From JALYOK01 sp963840785 (GTDB lineage: Bacteria > Pseudomonadota > Gammaproteobacteria > Burkholderiales > JALYOK01): a stretch of 64,000 nt of DNA. The position numbers were made by a program, and so were the translations under genes. Shown here piece after piece: positions 37,043-47,146 of this stretch. Below the pieces are notes generated by a model. It did not search any database, was not told the DNA's origin, and saw only the letters and a program-made list of their open reading frames with translations. The stretch spans positions 62,001 to 126,000 of the forward strand of contig CAWJAF010000015.1 in the NCBI GenBank assembly GCA_963840785.1, written 5' to 3'. Numbering within the stretch: the stretch's first letter is position 1; each line of letters begins with the position of its first letter.

Positions 37043-38095
37043 TTATTGCCCTTGGCGATACATTAAGAGATCGGAAATGCTACTGGCCCATTCGGAAAAC
37101 TCCGGACGATCAAACAATGGCGCACCAATGGCACGTTGCAAATCGCTCACCAACATGACGCCTAATTCGCGTTGCGGAAACAGATTGGCGTAGCGCAGCA
37201 CGTTGCCGATCATCGTATCGCCGTTGGGTTTTTCCGATTCGCGCACCACGCGCCGCACTAAAGATGACGCAACCGCGTATTGCAAATCGATCGCGCTGGG
37301 CATCACGTTACTGCGGCCTTGCGCGATCGCGTCGATGTCGGGCAAATCCCGAATATGATCCATAAACGCTTTGAATTCTATTCCGGCCGCCGCGCCGACG
37401 CTGGCTTGCAAACCATCGAGCAATAATTCCGGCGCGTCGCCGAATTTTTTCAGCGCGCGCGACGCATACTCCCATGTGCGCGGACTGGGAAATGCCGCGA
37501 GCGTCGTGCTGCTCTTCATTTCGAACAACAACTCTGGGCGAAAGTGTAAAAACGCGATCACACGCTCGTCGATATCGTGCTGATAAGCCCACGCGATCCA
37601 ATCATCAAGATAAGCTTCAAGATCGTAATGCGTAAAACGATTCGCCAACGGCGCCGGCATCGCGTAGGTCACGCCGCGATCGCCGTGGCGATTGCCCGCG
37701 GCGAAAATTGCCCAGCCATCGGGAACGCGATATTCGCCAAGACGGCGATCTAGAATCAACTGATACGCTGCGGCCGTAACGGTCGGCGGCGCCGACGTGA
37801 TTTCATCGAGAAACAAGATGCCACGCGCGCCGTGCTTTTCGGCGTTCGGCAATAGCGCCGGAATCGACCACACTACATGATCACCATCGCGAAACGGAAT
37901 GCCGCGCAAATCAGTCGGTTCCATCTGCGAGAGGCGAATATCGATGACAGGCACATTGTGCTGCTTCGCAACGTTCGCAACGATTTGCGATTTGCCGATG
38001 CCGGGCGGCCCCCACACCATAACGGGCGCAGATTTGCTCGCGGCGGTAGACAAAAATTCGCGATCGAGTATCGCAGTAAGGTGAGACGGGCGCAT
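37043..38095 (-). CDS. MoxR-type AAA ATPase
   Basis: A 350-residue AAA+ ATPase. It shows Walker A VWGPPGIGKSQIVANVAKQH, Walker B GILFLDEITSAPPTVTAAAY and sensor 1 GWAIFAAGNRHGDRG. The RDLPDIDAIA region belongs to the lid. MoxR proteins usually act with a von Willebrand factor A protein as metal-insertion or complex-assembly chaperones. No VWA gene flanks it here. The start at ATG 38095 (MRPSHLTAIL) is a choice; a few more in-frame codons lie upstream without a clear ribosome-binding site. Confidence 0.8.
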   Translation of the reverse strand: MRPSHLTAILDREFLSTAASKSAPVMVWGPPGIGKSQIVANVAKQHNVPVIDIRLSQMEPTDLRGIPFRDGDHVVWSIPALLPNAEKHGARGILFLDEITSAPPTVTAAAYQLILDRRLGEYRVPDGWAIFAAGNRHGDRGVTYAMPAPLANRFTHYDLEAYLDDWIAWAYQHDIDERVIAFLHFRPELLFEMKSSTTLAAFPSPRTWEYASRALKKFGDAPELLLDGLQASVGAAAGIEFKAFMDHIRDLPDIDAIAQGRSNVMPSAIDLQYAVASSLVRRVVRESEKPNGDTMIGNVLRYANLFPQRELGVMLVSDLQRAIGAPLFDRPEFSEWASSISDLLMYRQGQ

Positions 38096-38360
38096 CGGGT
38101 TGGTGAATTGAATTTGCTCAGAAGTCGTATTCTGGCGGGTGCGGCGCGCTTGAGCAAGCGCGGAAATTCGCAGAAAGCCTGGCCGAGCGGCAACAGCAGC
38201 CAAGCAGCGTGCGCGTCACCAGGTATGCACTGCCACGAGCCAATTGCCCAAGGCCACCCCGGCAAGACGCGGCTCCTGGCAAAGCCACGATCAGTATCAC
38301 AAATTTCCCGCAAACCTTAGTATCCTTTAAAATCTTCGTAACAATACTTTTCCCCAGCCA

Positions 38361-39758
38361 ATGGACAACGAACTCCACTACCTCGAGCTGACCGAAGCCG
38401 CGCATTTGATTCAGATGAAGAAAATCTCGCCGGTGGAATTGACCGAGTCGCTGCTGCGAAGGATCGACTCGCTCGACAAACGTCTGCATGCCTATGCAAC
38501 GTTAACGCCGGAACTCGCGCTTAAACAAGCGCGGCAAGCGGAAAGCGAGATCATGAATTTTCGTTATCGCGGCGCAATGCACGGCGTACCAATTGGTCTG
38601 AAGGATCTTTGTTACACCCAAGATATTCCCACTGCCGCGGGCATGACAATTCACAAAACTTTTCGCCCGGCTTTCAACGGCACCGTCGTGCAAAGGTTGT
38701 TCGATGCCGGAGCGATCTGCCTTGGCAAATTACAACTGACCGAAGGCGCGTTCGCGGATCACCATCCGTCGATCACGGTGCCGGTGAATCCATGGCACCA
38801 AGATCATTGGGTTGGCGCATCGTCGAGCGGCTCAGGCAGCGCAACGGCGGCGGGCTTATGTTATGCGTCACTTGGTTCCGACACCGGAGGCTCGATTCGT
38901 TTTCCGGCGGCGGCGAACGGTGTCACGGGTTTAAAGCCAACCTGGGGCCGCGTGTCGCGATACGGTGCATTCGAATTGGCTGCCTCACTCGATCACATCG
39001 GCCCAATGTGCCGCTCCGCCGCCGACTGCGGTGTCGTGCTCGGCGCAATCGCCGGCGCCGATAAGAACGATCCAACGGCGGTGCAAAAATCTGTGCCGAA
39101 TTATTTGGACGGCGATACTCGCGATTTGCGCAACCTGCGCATCGGCATCGACGAAGGTTACGCCTATGACGCGTCCGACACAGACATGATTAACACCACG
39201 CGCGATGCGCTGAATGTCTTAAAGCAACTCGGCGCCGACATTGTCAGCGTTAAGTTCCCGGATTTCGACCAAACGCTGCGCGACTGGGCACCGAATTGCG
39301 CGATCGAAACCGCCGTCGCTCACGAAGCGACCTATCCTTCGCGTAAAAGCGAATATGGGCCCGGCCTCGGTGGCTTCATCGCCTCGGCGCAAAACGTCAG
39401 CTCGTTTGACTACCAAAAGATTCTTTTGCGCCGCCGTGATTTTTCCGGACGCGTCAGCGCGATGTTTCAATCGATAGACTTACTAATTATTCCGGCGCAA
39501 TTCATGGCCTCGCCGACCAAAGCGCAGATGGAAACCTTAGGCCAAGATGCCGATGCGCTGCTCGCGCTGATGCGATTTGCGTCGCCCTTCGATATGACCG
39601 GCAGCCCAACCATTACCTTGCCGTCGGGCTTTACATCCAAGGGCACGCCGATTGCGTTTCAACTGGTGGGCAAACATTTTTCCGAAGATCTTTTAGTTCG
39701 CGCCGGCCGCGCTTATCAACACGCCACCGATTGGCATCGCAAACATCCGCGTTTATAG
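38361..39758 (+). CDS. Amidase-signature family amidase
   Basis: A 465-residue amidase of the Ser-cisSer-Lys type. The catalytic Lys is in GVPIGLKDLCYTQDIPTAAG, and the serines are in GASSSGSGSATAAGLCYASL followed by GSDTGGSIRFPAA. The C-terminal TGSPTITLPSGFTSKGTPIA is typical. It is closer to stand-alone amidases than to GatA, and no gatB or gatC is nearby. The substrate is unknown. The upstream region overlaps part of a dispersed repeat (38205-38285). Confidence 0.88.
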   Translation: MDNELHYLELTEAAHLIQMKKISPVELTESLLRRIDSLDKRLHAYATLTPELALKQARQAESEIMNFRYRGAMHGVPIGLKDLCYTQDIPTAAGMTIHKTFRPAFNGTVVQRLFDAGAICLGKLQLTEGAFADHHPSITVPVNPWHQDHWVGASSSGSGSATAAGLCYASLGSDTGGSIRFPAAANGVTGLKPTWGRVSRYGAFELAASLDHIGPMCRSAADCGVVLGAIAGADKNDPTAVQKSVPNYLDGDTRDLRNLRIGIDEGYAYDASDTDMINTTRDALNVLKQLGADIVSVKFPDFDQTLRDWAPNCAIETAVAHEATYPSRKSEYGPGLGGFIASAQNVSSFDYQKILLRRRDFSGRVSAMFQSIDLLIIPAQFMASPTKAQMETLGQDADALLALMRFASPFDMTGSPTITLPSGFTSKGTPIAFQLVGKHFSEDLLVRAGRAYQHATDWHRKHPRL

Positions 39759-39878
39759 AGATGCCTGAAGAGCCTTATGGATATTGGCTTACAGGCCATG
39801 CAATGCCACGCGGCAAGCGTGATGTGCCTCACAGCCATTTATCTTTTGCGGCAACTCTGCTAACGTATCGCCAGTAAA

Positions 39879-40433
39879 ATGTTTACTCCAACGATGAATT
39901 TTTGTAGCGACTGCGGCGAAAAAGTTTCGCTGCGCATCCCCGATGGCGACAACGTTCCGCGCTACGTGTGCAACGAATGCGGCACGATCCACTATCAAAA
40001 TCCCAAAATGGTCGTCGGCTGCGTTCCCGAATGGGGCGATCAAATTTTACTGTGCCGCCGCGCCATCGAGCCACGTTACGGATTGTGGACGTTACCGGCC
40101 GGGTTCATGGAAAACGGCGAGACCGCGGCCGATGGCGCATTGCGTGAAACCTTGGAAGAAGCCGGTGCACGCGTGGCAATCGATCAGCTTTACACGTTTC
40201 TAAACTTACCCAACATCAATCAGATTTATGTGATGTTTCGCGGCCGCTTGCTCGATCTCGATTTCGCCGCCGGCACGGAAAGTTTGGAAGTAAAATTATT
40301 TCGCGAAGACGAAATTCCGTGGAAAGAACTCGCGTTTCGTACGATTAAGGTGACGTTGGAGCATTACTACGCCGATCGGAAAAAAGGCCAATTCGAGTTT
40401 CATATGGGCGATATTTTACCGCCGAATCGGTAG
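39879..40433 (+). CDS. Nudix hydrolase with N-terminal zinc ribbon
   Basis: A 184-residue protein. Two CxxC pairs (CSDCG, CNEC) form a zinc ribbon at residues 8-34. The Nudix box follows as GFMENGETAADGALRETLEE then AGA, matching GX5EX7REUXEEXGU. This layout is that of the NudC-like / ADP-ribose pyrophosphatase family that cleaves nucleoside diphosphates linked to another moiety. ATG 39879 and ATG 39894 (MNFCSDCG) are both possible starts; the second starts closer to the ribbon. Confidence 0.87.
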   Translation: MFTPTMNFCSDCGEKVSLRIPDGDNVPRYVCNECGTIHYQNPKMVVGCVPEWGDQILLCRRAIEPRYGLWTLPAGFMENGETAADGALRETLEEAGARVAIDQLYTFLNLPNINQIYVMFRGRLLDLDFAAGTESLEVKLFREDEIPWKELAFRTIKVTLEHYYADRKKGQFEFHMGDILPPNR

Positions 40434-40489
40434 CTCGACCTTACGTGCAGCACCTGCGGTTATAAGACAAAAATCACAAAAACTTCGAC

Positions 40490-40572
40490 TGTCATCCCCG
40501 CGAAGGCGGGGATCCATAGGACGCATCACCGTGTGCCACGGCAGCATGGGTTCCCGCCTTCGCGGGAACGAC
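40490..40572. repeat. TGTCATCCCCGCGAAGGCGGG element
   Basis: TGTCATCCCCGCGAAGGCGG and CCGCCTTCGCGGGAACGACA are inverted ends around a GGATCC...GGGTTCC core. It lies between the convergent Nudix and histone-deacetylase-like genes and may form a transcription-blocking hairpin. Confidence 0.8.
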
Positions 40573-40594
40573 AAAGATGGAATCATCCGCGGCG

Positions 40595-41493
40595 TTAACA
40601 AAAAATCTCCACTGCCGTCTCCACCGTCCGAAAATGAATATCCACCGTGTCGGCGATGTCATTGCCATAGCCACCCGCCATCGTCACCGCAACCGGAATA
40701 TTTTTTCGCTTCATCGTCGACAACACAAATTGATCGCGGGCCGCCAGACCATCTTTCTTAACTTAAGCCGACCAAGGCGATCGCCTTCGTGCGGATCTGC
40801 ACCTGCAAATAAATCACCAAGTCCGGCTTGGCTCGATCTAATGTTTCAGCCACACCGCGCGTCAGCGCTTGCAAATAATTGCGCATCGGCAGCTCCATCG
40901 TCCAACTCGATATCCAAATCGCTGGTTTCTTTTTGAAACGGAAAATTATTCGCGCCGTGCATGGAGAAAGTAAAAATGCTTTCATCGTCACGCGCGATCG
41001 CCGCCGTACCGTTGCCTTGATGCACATCGCAATCGATGATCGCTATACGCGTCGCGCAGCCACTCGCTTGAGCGGCACGTGCGGCAACGATGGAATCGTT
41101 GAACACGCAAAACCCCTCGCCGAAATCGCGAAACGCGTGATGGGTTCCACCGGCAAGGTTCACGCCGCAACCTTCCGCCAACGCGGTGAAACAAGCCTCG
41201 ATCGTCGCGCCAGAAGAACGGCGCGAGCGTTCAACCATTTCCAGCGTCCACGGGAAACCGATACGGCGCATGGCCTTCATATCAAGCTCGCCCGATTGCA
41301 CGTGGCGCACATAGTCCGCACAATGGGCGCGCGCGAGTTCCGCATCGCTCGCCGCGTGTGGCTCATGCAACATGTTTGAGCCGAGCCATGTCGCTCGCTT
41401 CACTCGCGCGCGCAAATCGCCGTACTTGCGCATAGGAAAGCGATGACTCGCCGGCAAGGGTAAAACGAAGTGGTCGGTGTAGAAAATTTTCAC
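40595..41493 (-). CDS. Histone-deacetylase-superfamily hydrolase, three frameshifts near the C-terminus
   Basis: Zinc amidohydrolase of the HDAC/acetoin-utilisation (AcuC) superfamily. LAGGTHHAFRDFGEGFCVFN holds the active-site His pair, and AIIDCDVHQGNGTAAIA provides the zinc ligands. The frame breaks near 40900 (extra base), 40803 and 40763 (missing bases). The repaired sequence gives YLAGADPHEGDRLGRLKL, with another zinc ligand, and MAGGYGNDIADTVDIHF to a stop at 40595, 299 residues in all. The start is GTG 41493. Bacterial members deacetylate small molecules such as acetylpolyamines; the substrate here is not known. Confidence 0.85.
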
Positions 41494-41543
41494 AACGACA
41501 ATGATGTCATTGCGAGCGCCCCGAGGCAATCTGGATGTTGAGC

Positions 41544-41624
41544 CGTAGGGTGGATCAAGTCCGAAGGATGGATCCACCACTAGTTCCCACAGCGGATCTG
41601 GCGTGAAGCGCCCTGATCCACCTT
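41544..41624. repeat. GTAGGGTGGATCAAG element
   Basis: CGTAGGGTGGATCAAGTCCG at one end and GCCCTGATCCACCTTCTA at the other form inverted ends. Same family as 20121-20211 and 52566-52660. Confidence 0.7.
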
Positions 41625-42164
41625 CTATATGATCGCAAAAATATCGTACTGCACAAAACTGTCGCTTCCACCTTTAACTGCAATCTGCTTGCCAACCGCT
41701 TGCACTTCATTCAACCAAGCATACTTTGGCGACGATGTTTGAAATGTTGGCGCTGTAATGAAATACTGTTCGTCAGCTTTTATCACTTCCTTACCTTCTT
41801 CAAACTTCTTGTCTGTGGCGGGGTTGGTTTTGATAACGCCGTTGTAGGTCACATAAATATACTGATTGTCGTCCGTCAAAACGGTCAGTCGCACGTCGAG
41901 CCTCAATACACCACTTGGCATCAACGCTAACCAATCTGCGGCGGGCTGTATGATTTTGCCTTTGCTCTTCGGCCCTTCGACCGTCCCACTTGGAACGTTA
42001 TAAATAAAGAGATTGCTATTGATGACTTGCGGCGCATCAAGCTTCGCCGTTAATGTCATCAAATACTCACTTTTGATGCTGGTAGTCGGGCCGGCGGCAA
42101 AACTCTGCATCCCACACAAAGTCATAAACACAGAAACTAACATCGCCAATGATTTGATCTTCAT
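41625..42164 (-). CDS. Secreted DUF3237-type protein
   Basis: A 179-residue protein with a Sec signal peptide (MKIKSLAMLVSVFMTLCGMQ, cleavage after SFA) followed by a DUF3237-like barrel. Recognisable parts are EYLMTLTAKLDAPQVINSNL, IIQPAADWLALMPSGVLRLD and YIYVTYNGVIKTN. The start at ATG 42164 is fixed by the strong AGGAGGG seven bases upstream. The function of the family is unknown. Confidence 0.75.
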   Translation of the reverse strand: MKIKSLAMLVSVFMTLCGMQSFAAGPTTSIKSEYLMTLTAKLDAPQVINSNLFIYNVPSGTVEGPKSKGKIIQPAADWLALMPSGVLRLDVRLTVLTDDNQYIYVTYNGVIKTNPATDKKFEEGKEVIKADEQYFITAPTFQTSSPKYAWLNEVQAVGKQIAVKGGSDSFVQYDIFAII

Positions 42165-42381
42165 TGAACCCTCCTGAAGATTAATTGAGAGTAAGCGTGG
42201 GCAGAGACTTTCTTCCCGCTTGGTAAAGCGTGCTCGTGTACCGACGGATGTCAACCTACTTGGTCAAGTAGGATCGGAGCTAATTTCTAAAAAAATGAAC
42301 TGCCCGGGGAACCAAGCAGGATAAGGCTTCCATGGTATGCCACGCCAGGCGGCAATCAGGAAGCGGCGTTCAGACAATCAG

Positions 42382-42442
42382 TGTAGGGCGGGTCCTACCA
42401 GCCACGAACCACGCTTGAATTGCGGGTGGGACCCGCCCTACA
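42382..42442. repeat. TGTAGGGCGGGTC inverted-repeat element
   Basis: TGTAGGGCGGGTCCTACC and GGTGGGACCCGCCCTACA are inverted arms. Same family as 1020-1084. It directly abuts the purL stop codon and could serve as a terminator-like hairpin. Confidence 0.75.
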
Positions 42443-42443
42443 A

Positions 42444-45400
42444 CTAACCAACAAATTTGCGCGCGTTGCGGAACAGTCGCATCCACGCGCCATCCTCGTC
42501 CCACTCGCGAGATCGCCAGGAATTTTGCAACGCACGGAACACGCGTTCCGGATGCGGCATCATGATGGTGAAGCGGCCATCGGGCGTGGTAAGTCCCGCG
42601 ATGCCTTGCGGCGAGCCGTTCGAGTTAAACGGAAAATGCTCCGTCACTTCATCGTAGTTATCGACAAAGCGCAAACTCACATTCTGCTGCTCGCTCGCGA
42701 AACTCGCGCGGCCTTCGCCGTGAGACACAACAATCGGCATACGGCTGCCGGCCATATCTTGCAACAAAATCGACGGCGAATCTTGCACTTCAACCATCAC
42801 GAATCGCGCTTCGTACTGCTCCGATTGATTGCGCAAAAACTTCGGCCAGCGTTCTGCACCCGGAATAATCTCGCGCAGGTTGCTCATCATTTGACAACCG
42901 TTGCAAACGCCAAGCGCGAACGTTTCGGCGCGTTTAAAAAACGCTTCGAATTCTTCGCGCGCGCGCGCATTAAACAAAATTGATTTCGCCCAGCCCTCGC
43001 CCGCACCCAACACGTCGCCATACGAAAATCCACCGCAGGCGGCGAGGCCGACAAACTCATTCAAGCTCTTGCGACCCGCGATGATGTCGCTCATGTGCAC
43101 ATCGACCGCGAGGAATCCCGCGCGATCAAACGCCGCCGCCATTTCCAATTGCCCGTTTACGCCCTGCTCACGCAGGATCGCGATGCGTGGACGCACTTTG
43201 CCGATCATGAATGGCGCAGCGACATCCTCGTTTACGTCATAGGTTAAGTTGACGTGCAAACCGGGATCGCTGGAATCGAGAATCGCGGTGAATTCCTGCT
43301 GCGCGCAGATGGGATTGTCGCGCAGGCGCTGCAACTGAAAGCTGGTATTCGACCACGCTGATTGCAAGGAAACACGAGGCTCTTCGAACACCGTGCCATT
43401 TACGCCGTACATAATCAGCGCGTCATCGTTGTTCAGCGTGCCGAACACGTGCGCTTTGTTGGCGAGCATCGCCTCGTCCAAATAGCGCATTACCGTCGGG
43501 CTATCTTCGCGCTTGATTTGAATCACCGCGCCGAGTTCTTCGTTGAACAACAGATGCAGCAAATGCAGGCGATCGTCGATACTCTGCGTGCCATCGCCGA
43601 GCACATGCTCGTCGAAGAATCGATCCATCCACAGCGTCACACCGACATGGCTTGCGAACATCATTTCGCAAATTGTCGCGAACAATCCACCATCGGAACG
43701 ATCGTGATAAGCGAGCAACAAGCCCTCTTGGTTCAAGCGTTGAATGCACTGGAATAGCGCTTTCAACATGCGCGGATCGTCTACATCCGGCGGCACGTTC
43801 CCGACTTGATTGTAGACTTGCAGCAATGCCGAGCCGCCGAGGCGACATTTGTTGAAACCGAGGTCGATCAAAATCAACAGGGTGTCGCCGACATCTTTTC
43901 GCAATTCGGGTGTAAGGGTTTGGCGCACATCGGAACAGGGCGCAAATGCCGAGACGACCAGCGACAGGGGCGCGACGACGGATTTATTTTCGCCGGAGGT
44001 TTCATCGCGCCATAGGGTTTTCATCGACAGCGAATCTTTGCCGACAGGAATGCTGATGCCCAGCGCGGGGCACAATTCCATCGCAACCGTGTAAACGGTA
44101 TCAAACAACGCGGCGTCTTCGCCGGGATGGCCTGCGGCCGCCATCCAATTCGCCGAGAGTTTCACTTCGCCGATATCCCAAATTGACGCGGCGGCGAGAT
44201 TGGTGAGCGCTTCGCCCACCGCCATGCGGCCCGATGCGGGCGCGTCGAGCAATGCGATCGGTGTGCGCTCGCCCATCGCGAATGCTTCGCCGGACGTTTC
44301 TTTAAAGCCCGCGAGTGTCACCGCGACATCTGCCACCGGTGTTTGCCACGGTCCGACCATTTGATCGCGTGCCGTTAAGCCACCAACGGTGCGATCGCCA
44401 ATAGTGATGAGAAATTTTTTGTCAGCGACGCTCGGCAGCGCGAGAACGCGATATCCCGCTTCGACCAGATTCACATCGTCCAGATTCAATTCTTCGCGCT
44501 GCGCTTCGAGACGCTTCACATCACGCGTCATCTTAGGCGCTTTGCCGAGAATCACATCGAGGCTGATGTCAACGGCGTTGTTGTTGAAGTGATCATCTTC
44601 CACGCGCAAATGATGTTCGCCCGTGGCCGAGCCAACGACTGCAAATGGGCAGCGCTCACGCTCGCAAATTGCCTGCAACGTCGACAAACTCTTGGCGTCG
44701 ATCGCGAGCACATAACGCTCCTGCGCTTCGTTACACCAAATCTGCAGCGGCGACATGCCGGGCTCTTCGCTTGGAATCGCGCGCAATTTGAAAATCGCGC
44801 CGACGCCGCCGGTATGCGCCAATTCAGGCAATGCATTCGACAGACCGCCCGCGCCGACATCGTGAATCGAGAGAATCGGATTGTCGGCACCGAGTTCCCA
44901 ACAACGATCGATGACTTCTTGCGCGCGGCGTTCCATCTCCGCGTTGGCGCGTTGCACGGAATCGAAGTCGAGGGATTCTTGATTCGCGCCGGTATCCATG
45001 CTCGATGCTGCGCCACCGCCAAGGCCGATCAACAAACCCGGCCCGCCGAGTTGAATGAACAACGCGCCGGCGCTTAATTTTTCTTTCGCGGTGTGCGCAT
45101 CGCTGATTTGCCCGACGCCGCCGGCGATCATGATCGGCTTGTGATAGCCGCGCACTTGGCCTGCGAACGATTGTTCGAAACTGCGAAAATAACCGGCGAG
45201 ATTCGGCCGGCCGAATTCATTGTTGAACGCCGCGCCACCGATCGGGCCATCAATCATGATTTGCAAGGCTGACGCAATGCGTGACGGACGACCGTAATTA
45301 CTTTTTTCTTCCCACGGCTGAATCGCACCGGGGATATTCAAATTGGAAACAGAGAAACCCGTGAGCCCCGCTTTCGGTTTCGCGCCGCGACCCGTCGCGC

Positions 45401-46358
45401 CTTCGTCGCGAATCTCGCCGCCGCTGCCCGTCGCCGCACCGGCGTAAGGCGAAATCGCAGTCGGATGATTGTGTGTTTCCACTTTCATCAGCGTGTGGGT
45501 TCGCTGCGTATGAAATGCGTAGCTGCCATCCGCGTTTGGAAAAAATCGCTCGATGACATTGCCTTCCATCACCGCCGCGTTATCAGAATACGCGATCACC
45601 GTGCCTTTAGGATTTTTCGCGTGAGTCGTGCGCACCATGCCGAACAGCGACTCGGCTTGAGCTTCGCCATCGATAATCCAATCGGCGTTAAAAATTTTGT
45701 GGCGGCAATGTTCGGAATTCGCTTGGGCGAACATCATCAACTCAACATCCGTCGGATCGCGCTTCAGCGGTTGATATTGCGCGAACAAATAATCGATTTC
45801 GTCTTCCGACAGCGCAAGACCCAAGCGTTGATTGGCATCGACCAACGCCGCGCGGCCATTGGCTTGCAGCGCAATCGTCGCTAACGGTTGCGGCGCGATG
45901 TGATGAAATAAACGATTGGCGTCGTCAAGCGAAGAAAACACGTGCTCGGTCATGCGATCGTGGAGCAGCGACAAAATCGATTGTTTCTTCGCATCGGTTA
46001 AGGCATCGCCGACAATCCGATATGCAATGCCGCGCTCGATGCGCCGCACCTTCGCGAGACCGCAATTACGCGCGATATCCGTCGCCTTCGATGACCACGG
46101 CGACAATGTGCCGACGCGCGGCGTGACGAGAAATAATTCCCCGCTCGATTGCGTTTCCGCATCGTCACCATAAGTCAAAATGCGAGCCAAAATCTCGCGC
46201 TCGCTCGCATCGAGCGCTTCCGCAACTTCGACAAAATGCCAGTATTCCGCCGCAACATTCGCAACCGCCGGCACGCGCTCACGGACAGCAGCGAGTAATT
46301 TTGTACGGCGAAATGAAGACAACGCGGCACCGCCGCGCAGGTGAAGGATATTGGTCAT
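42444..46358 (-). CDS. purL: Phosphoribosylformylglycinamidine synthase (large single-chain PurL)
   Basis: Fourth step of purine synthesis: FGAR + glutamine + ATP to FGAM. The 1304-residue length is the single-chain form of beta/gammaproteobacteria. The FGAM synthase part shows MMFAQANSEHCRHKIFNADW, VETHNHPTAISPYAGAATGS and GGIRDEGATGRGAKPKAG-like glycine motifs. AYHDRSDGGLFATICEMMFA lies in the middle. The C-terminal glutamine amidotransferase carries the nucleophile in LGVCNGCQMMSNL and the His in MPHPERVFRALQ. The start at ATG 46358 (MTNILHLRGGAALS) matches the family. The frame is intact over 3.9 kb, in contrast to genes in the first 23 kb. Confidence 0.96.
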   Translation of the reverse strand: MTNILHLRGGAALSSFRRTKLLAAVRERVPAVANVAAEYWHFVEVAEALDASEREILARILTYGDDAETQSSGELFLVTPRVGTLSPWSSKATDIARNCGLAKVRRIERGIAYRIVGDALTDAKKQSILSLLHDRMTEHVFSSLDDANRLFHHIAPQPLATIALQANGRAALVDANQRLGLALSEDEIDYLFAQYQPLKRDPTDVELMMFAQANSEHCRHKIFNADWIIDGEAQAESLFGMVRTTHAKNPKGTVIAYSDNAAVMEGNVIERFFPNADGSYAFHTQRTHTLMKVETHNHPTAISPYAGAATGSGGEIRDEGATGRGAKPKAGLTGFSVSNLNIPGAIQPWEEKSNYGRPSRIASALQIMIDGPIGGAAFNNEFGRPNLAGYFRSFEQSFAGQVRGYHKPIMIAGGVGQISDAHTAKEKLSAGALFIQLGGPGLLIGLGGGAASSMDTGANQESLDFDSVQRANAEMERRAQEVIDRCWELGADNPILSIHDVGAGGLSNALPELAHTGGVGAIFKLRAIPSEEPGMSPLQIWCNEAQERYVLAIDAKSLSTLQAICERERCPFAVVGSATGEHHLRVEDDHFNNNAVDISLDVILGKAPKMTRDVKRLEAQREELNLDDVNLVEAGYRVLALPSVADKKFLITIGDRTVGGLTARDQMVGPWQTPVADVAVTLAGFKETSGEAFAMGERTPIALLDAPASGRMAVGEALTNLAAASIWDIGEVKLSANWMAAAGHPGEDAALFDTVYTVAMELCPALGISIPVGKDSLSMKTLWRDETSGENKSVVAPLSLVVSAFAPCSDVRQTLTPELRKDVGDTLLILIDLGFNKCRLGGSALLQVYNQVGNVPPDVDDPRMLKALFQCIQRLNQEGLLLAYHDRSDGGLFATICEMMFASHVGVTLWMDRFFDEHVLGDGTQSIDDRLHLLHLLFNEELGAVIQIKREDSPTVMRYLDEAMLANKAHVFGTLNNDDALIMYGVNGTVFEEPRVSLQSAWSNTSFQLQRLRDNPICAQQEFTAILDSSDPGLHVNLTYDVNEDVAAPFMIGKVRPRIAILREQGVNGQLEMAAAFDRAGFLAVDVHMSDIIAGRKSLNEFVGLAACGGFSYGDVLGAGEGWAKSILFNARAREEFEAFFKRAETFALGVCNGCQMMSNLREIIPGAERWPKFLRNQSEQYEARFVMVEVQDSPSILLQDMAGSRMPIVVSHGEGRASFASEQQNVSLRFVDNYDEVTEHFPFNSNGSPQGIAGLTTPDGRFTIMMPHPERVFRALQNSWRSREWDEDGAWMRLFRNARKFVG

Positions 46359-46683
46359 AGAGCGGGATCGAGTAGGAAATTGCAAGGGCAGAATTATATC
46401 ATTCGAGAATAATTCGCTCGCCCGCAGTCTACCGCGCATCGAGCCAGGAGCCGCGTCCTGCTTGCCTCTTGGCGTTGCCTAGGCCAGCAGGCGCGTACTG
46501 ATTGAGTTAGCGAGGCACGCTTAAACTCACCACTCCAAACTAAAGTTCGCATTACGCCACAAGCCGCGTGTTTGTTTTCTCGTGGCGTACCATACGAAAC
46601 ATTTCTTTGTTCGGTGCAATGGTATTGCACCCTACATTTTTGTTTTGCTGCCGCATGGTTTGTATTGCCTTGCGGATAAAAAT
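46359..46683. other. Intergenic region between purL and the ygfX-like gene
   Basis: This 325-bp stretch contains the purL leader, a CCTGCTTGCC-type repeat (about 46455-46500) and a half GTAGGGTGCA element (46612-46636, GGTGCAATGGTATTGCACCC). I saw no purine-operator palindrome that I could defend and no gene. Confidence 0.5.
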
Positions 46684-47103
46684 TTATGCACGCCACTTGA
46701 GTTGCACGCGTAGCGCGCGGAAGGTTTCGGCGTCTAACATGTCGGGCACGATGACGATTGCGATGGGGCGGCTGGTTTCAGTTTTGCAGCGGATGATGGT
46801 GAGTTGCGGGTGGATGAATTGTTCGCCTACTAGCCTCGCGGATTGCAATTTTCCGCGATCGATTTCTAAACTGCCGTTGGAGAGTATTCGCAGGCCGCGC
46901 ACGGCGGTTGGCGTGATGAGTAACGCGTAGGCGCGCACGGCATGCCAGGCCGATGCGGCGATGAACGGCAGCGCGACTGCTTTGCTCCATAGCGGCAACG
47001 GCAAAACTAAAATCAGAATTGCGCTGGCGATGTGCGCGACCAACAACACCGCCGCTAGTCGGCGTGATGGTTTGAATGCGACGTTGATTGGGGCCAAATT
47101 CAC
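46684..47103 (-). CDS. YgfX-like membrane protein
   Basis: A small protein with the YgfX/CptA pattern. A basic PSRRL motif precedes two adjacent membrane helices (LAAVLLVAHIASAILILVLP and SKAVALPFIAASAWHAVRAY), and a soluble tail contains GSLEIDRGKLQSARL. GTG 47103 gives 139 residues, the usual family size. Longer frames would overlap the divergent ygfZ gene. In E. coli ygfX lies beside sdhE and is linked to cytoskeletal toxicity; sdhE was not seen here. Head-to-head pairing with ygfZ leaves about 43 bp for both promoters. Confidence 0.72.
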   Translation of the reverse strand: MNLAPINVAFKPSRRLAAVLLVAHIASAILILVLPLPLWSKAVALPFIAASAWHAVRAYALLITPTAVRGLRILSNGSLEIDRGKLQSARLVGEQFIHPQLTIIRCKTETSRPIAIVIVPDMLDAETFRALRVQLKWRA

Positions 47104-47146
47104 GGGCGCGAAATTACCTCGGGGCGAATTTGCTAATATGGGGCCT

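Noticed and set aside
46961..47146. Upstream extension of ygfZ
   Set aside because: The in-frame codons before ATG 47147 overlap the divergent ygfX-like gene and lack YgfZ similarity.
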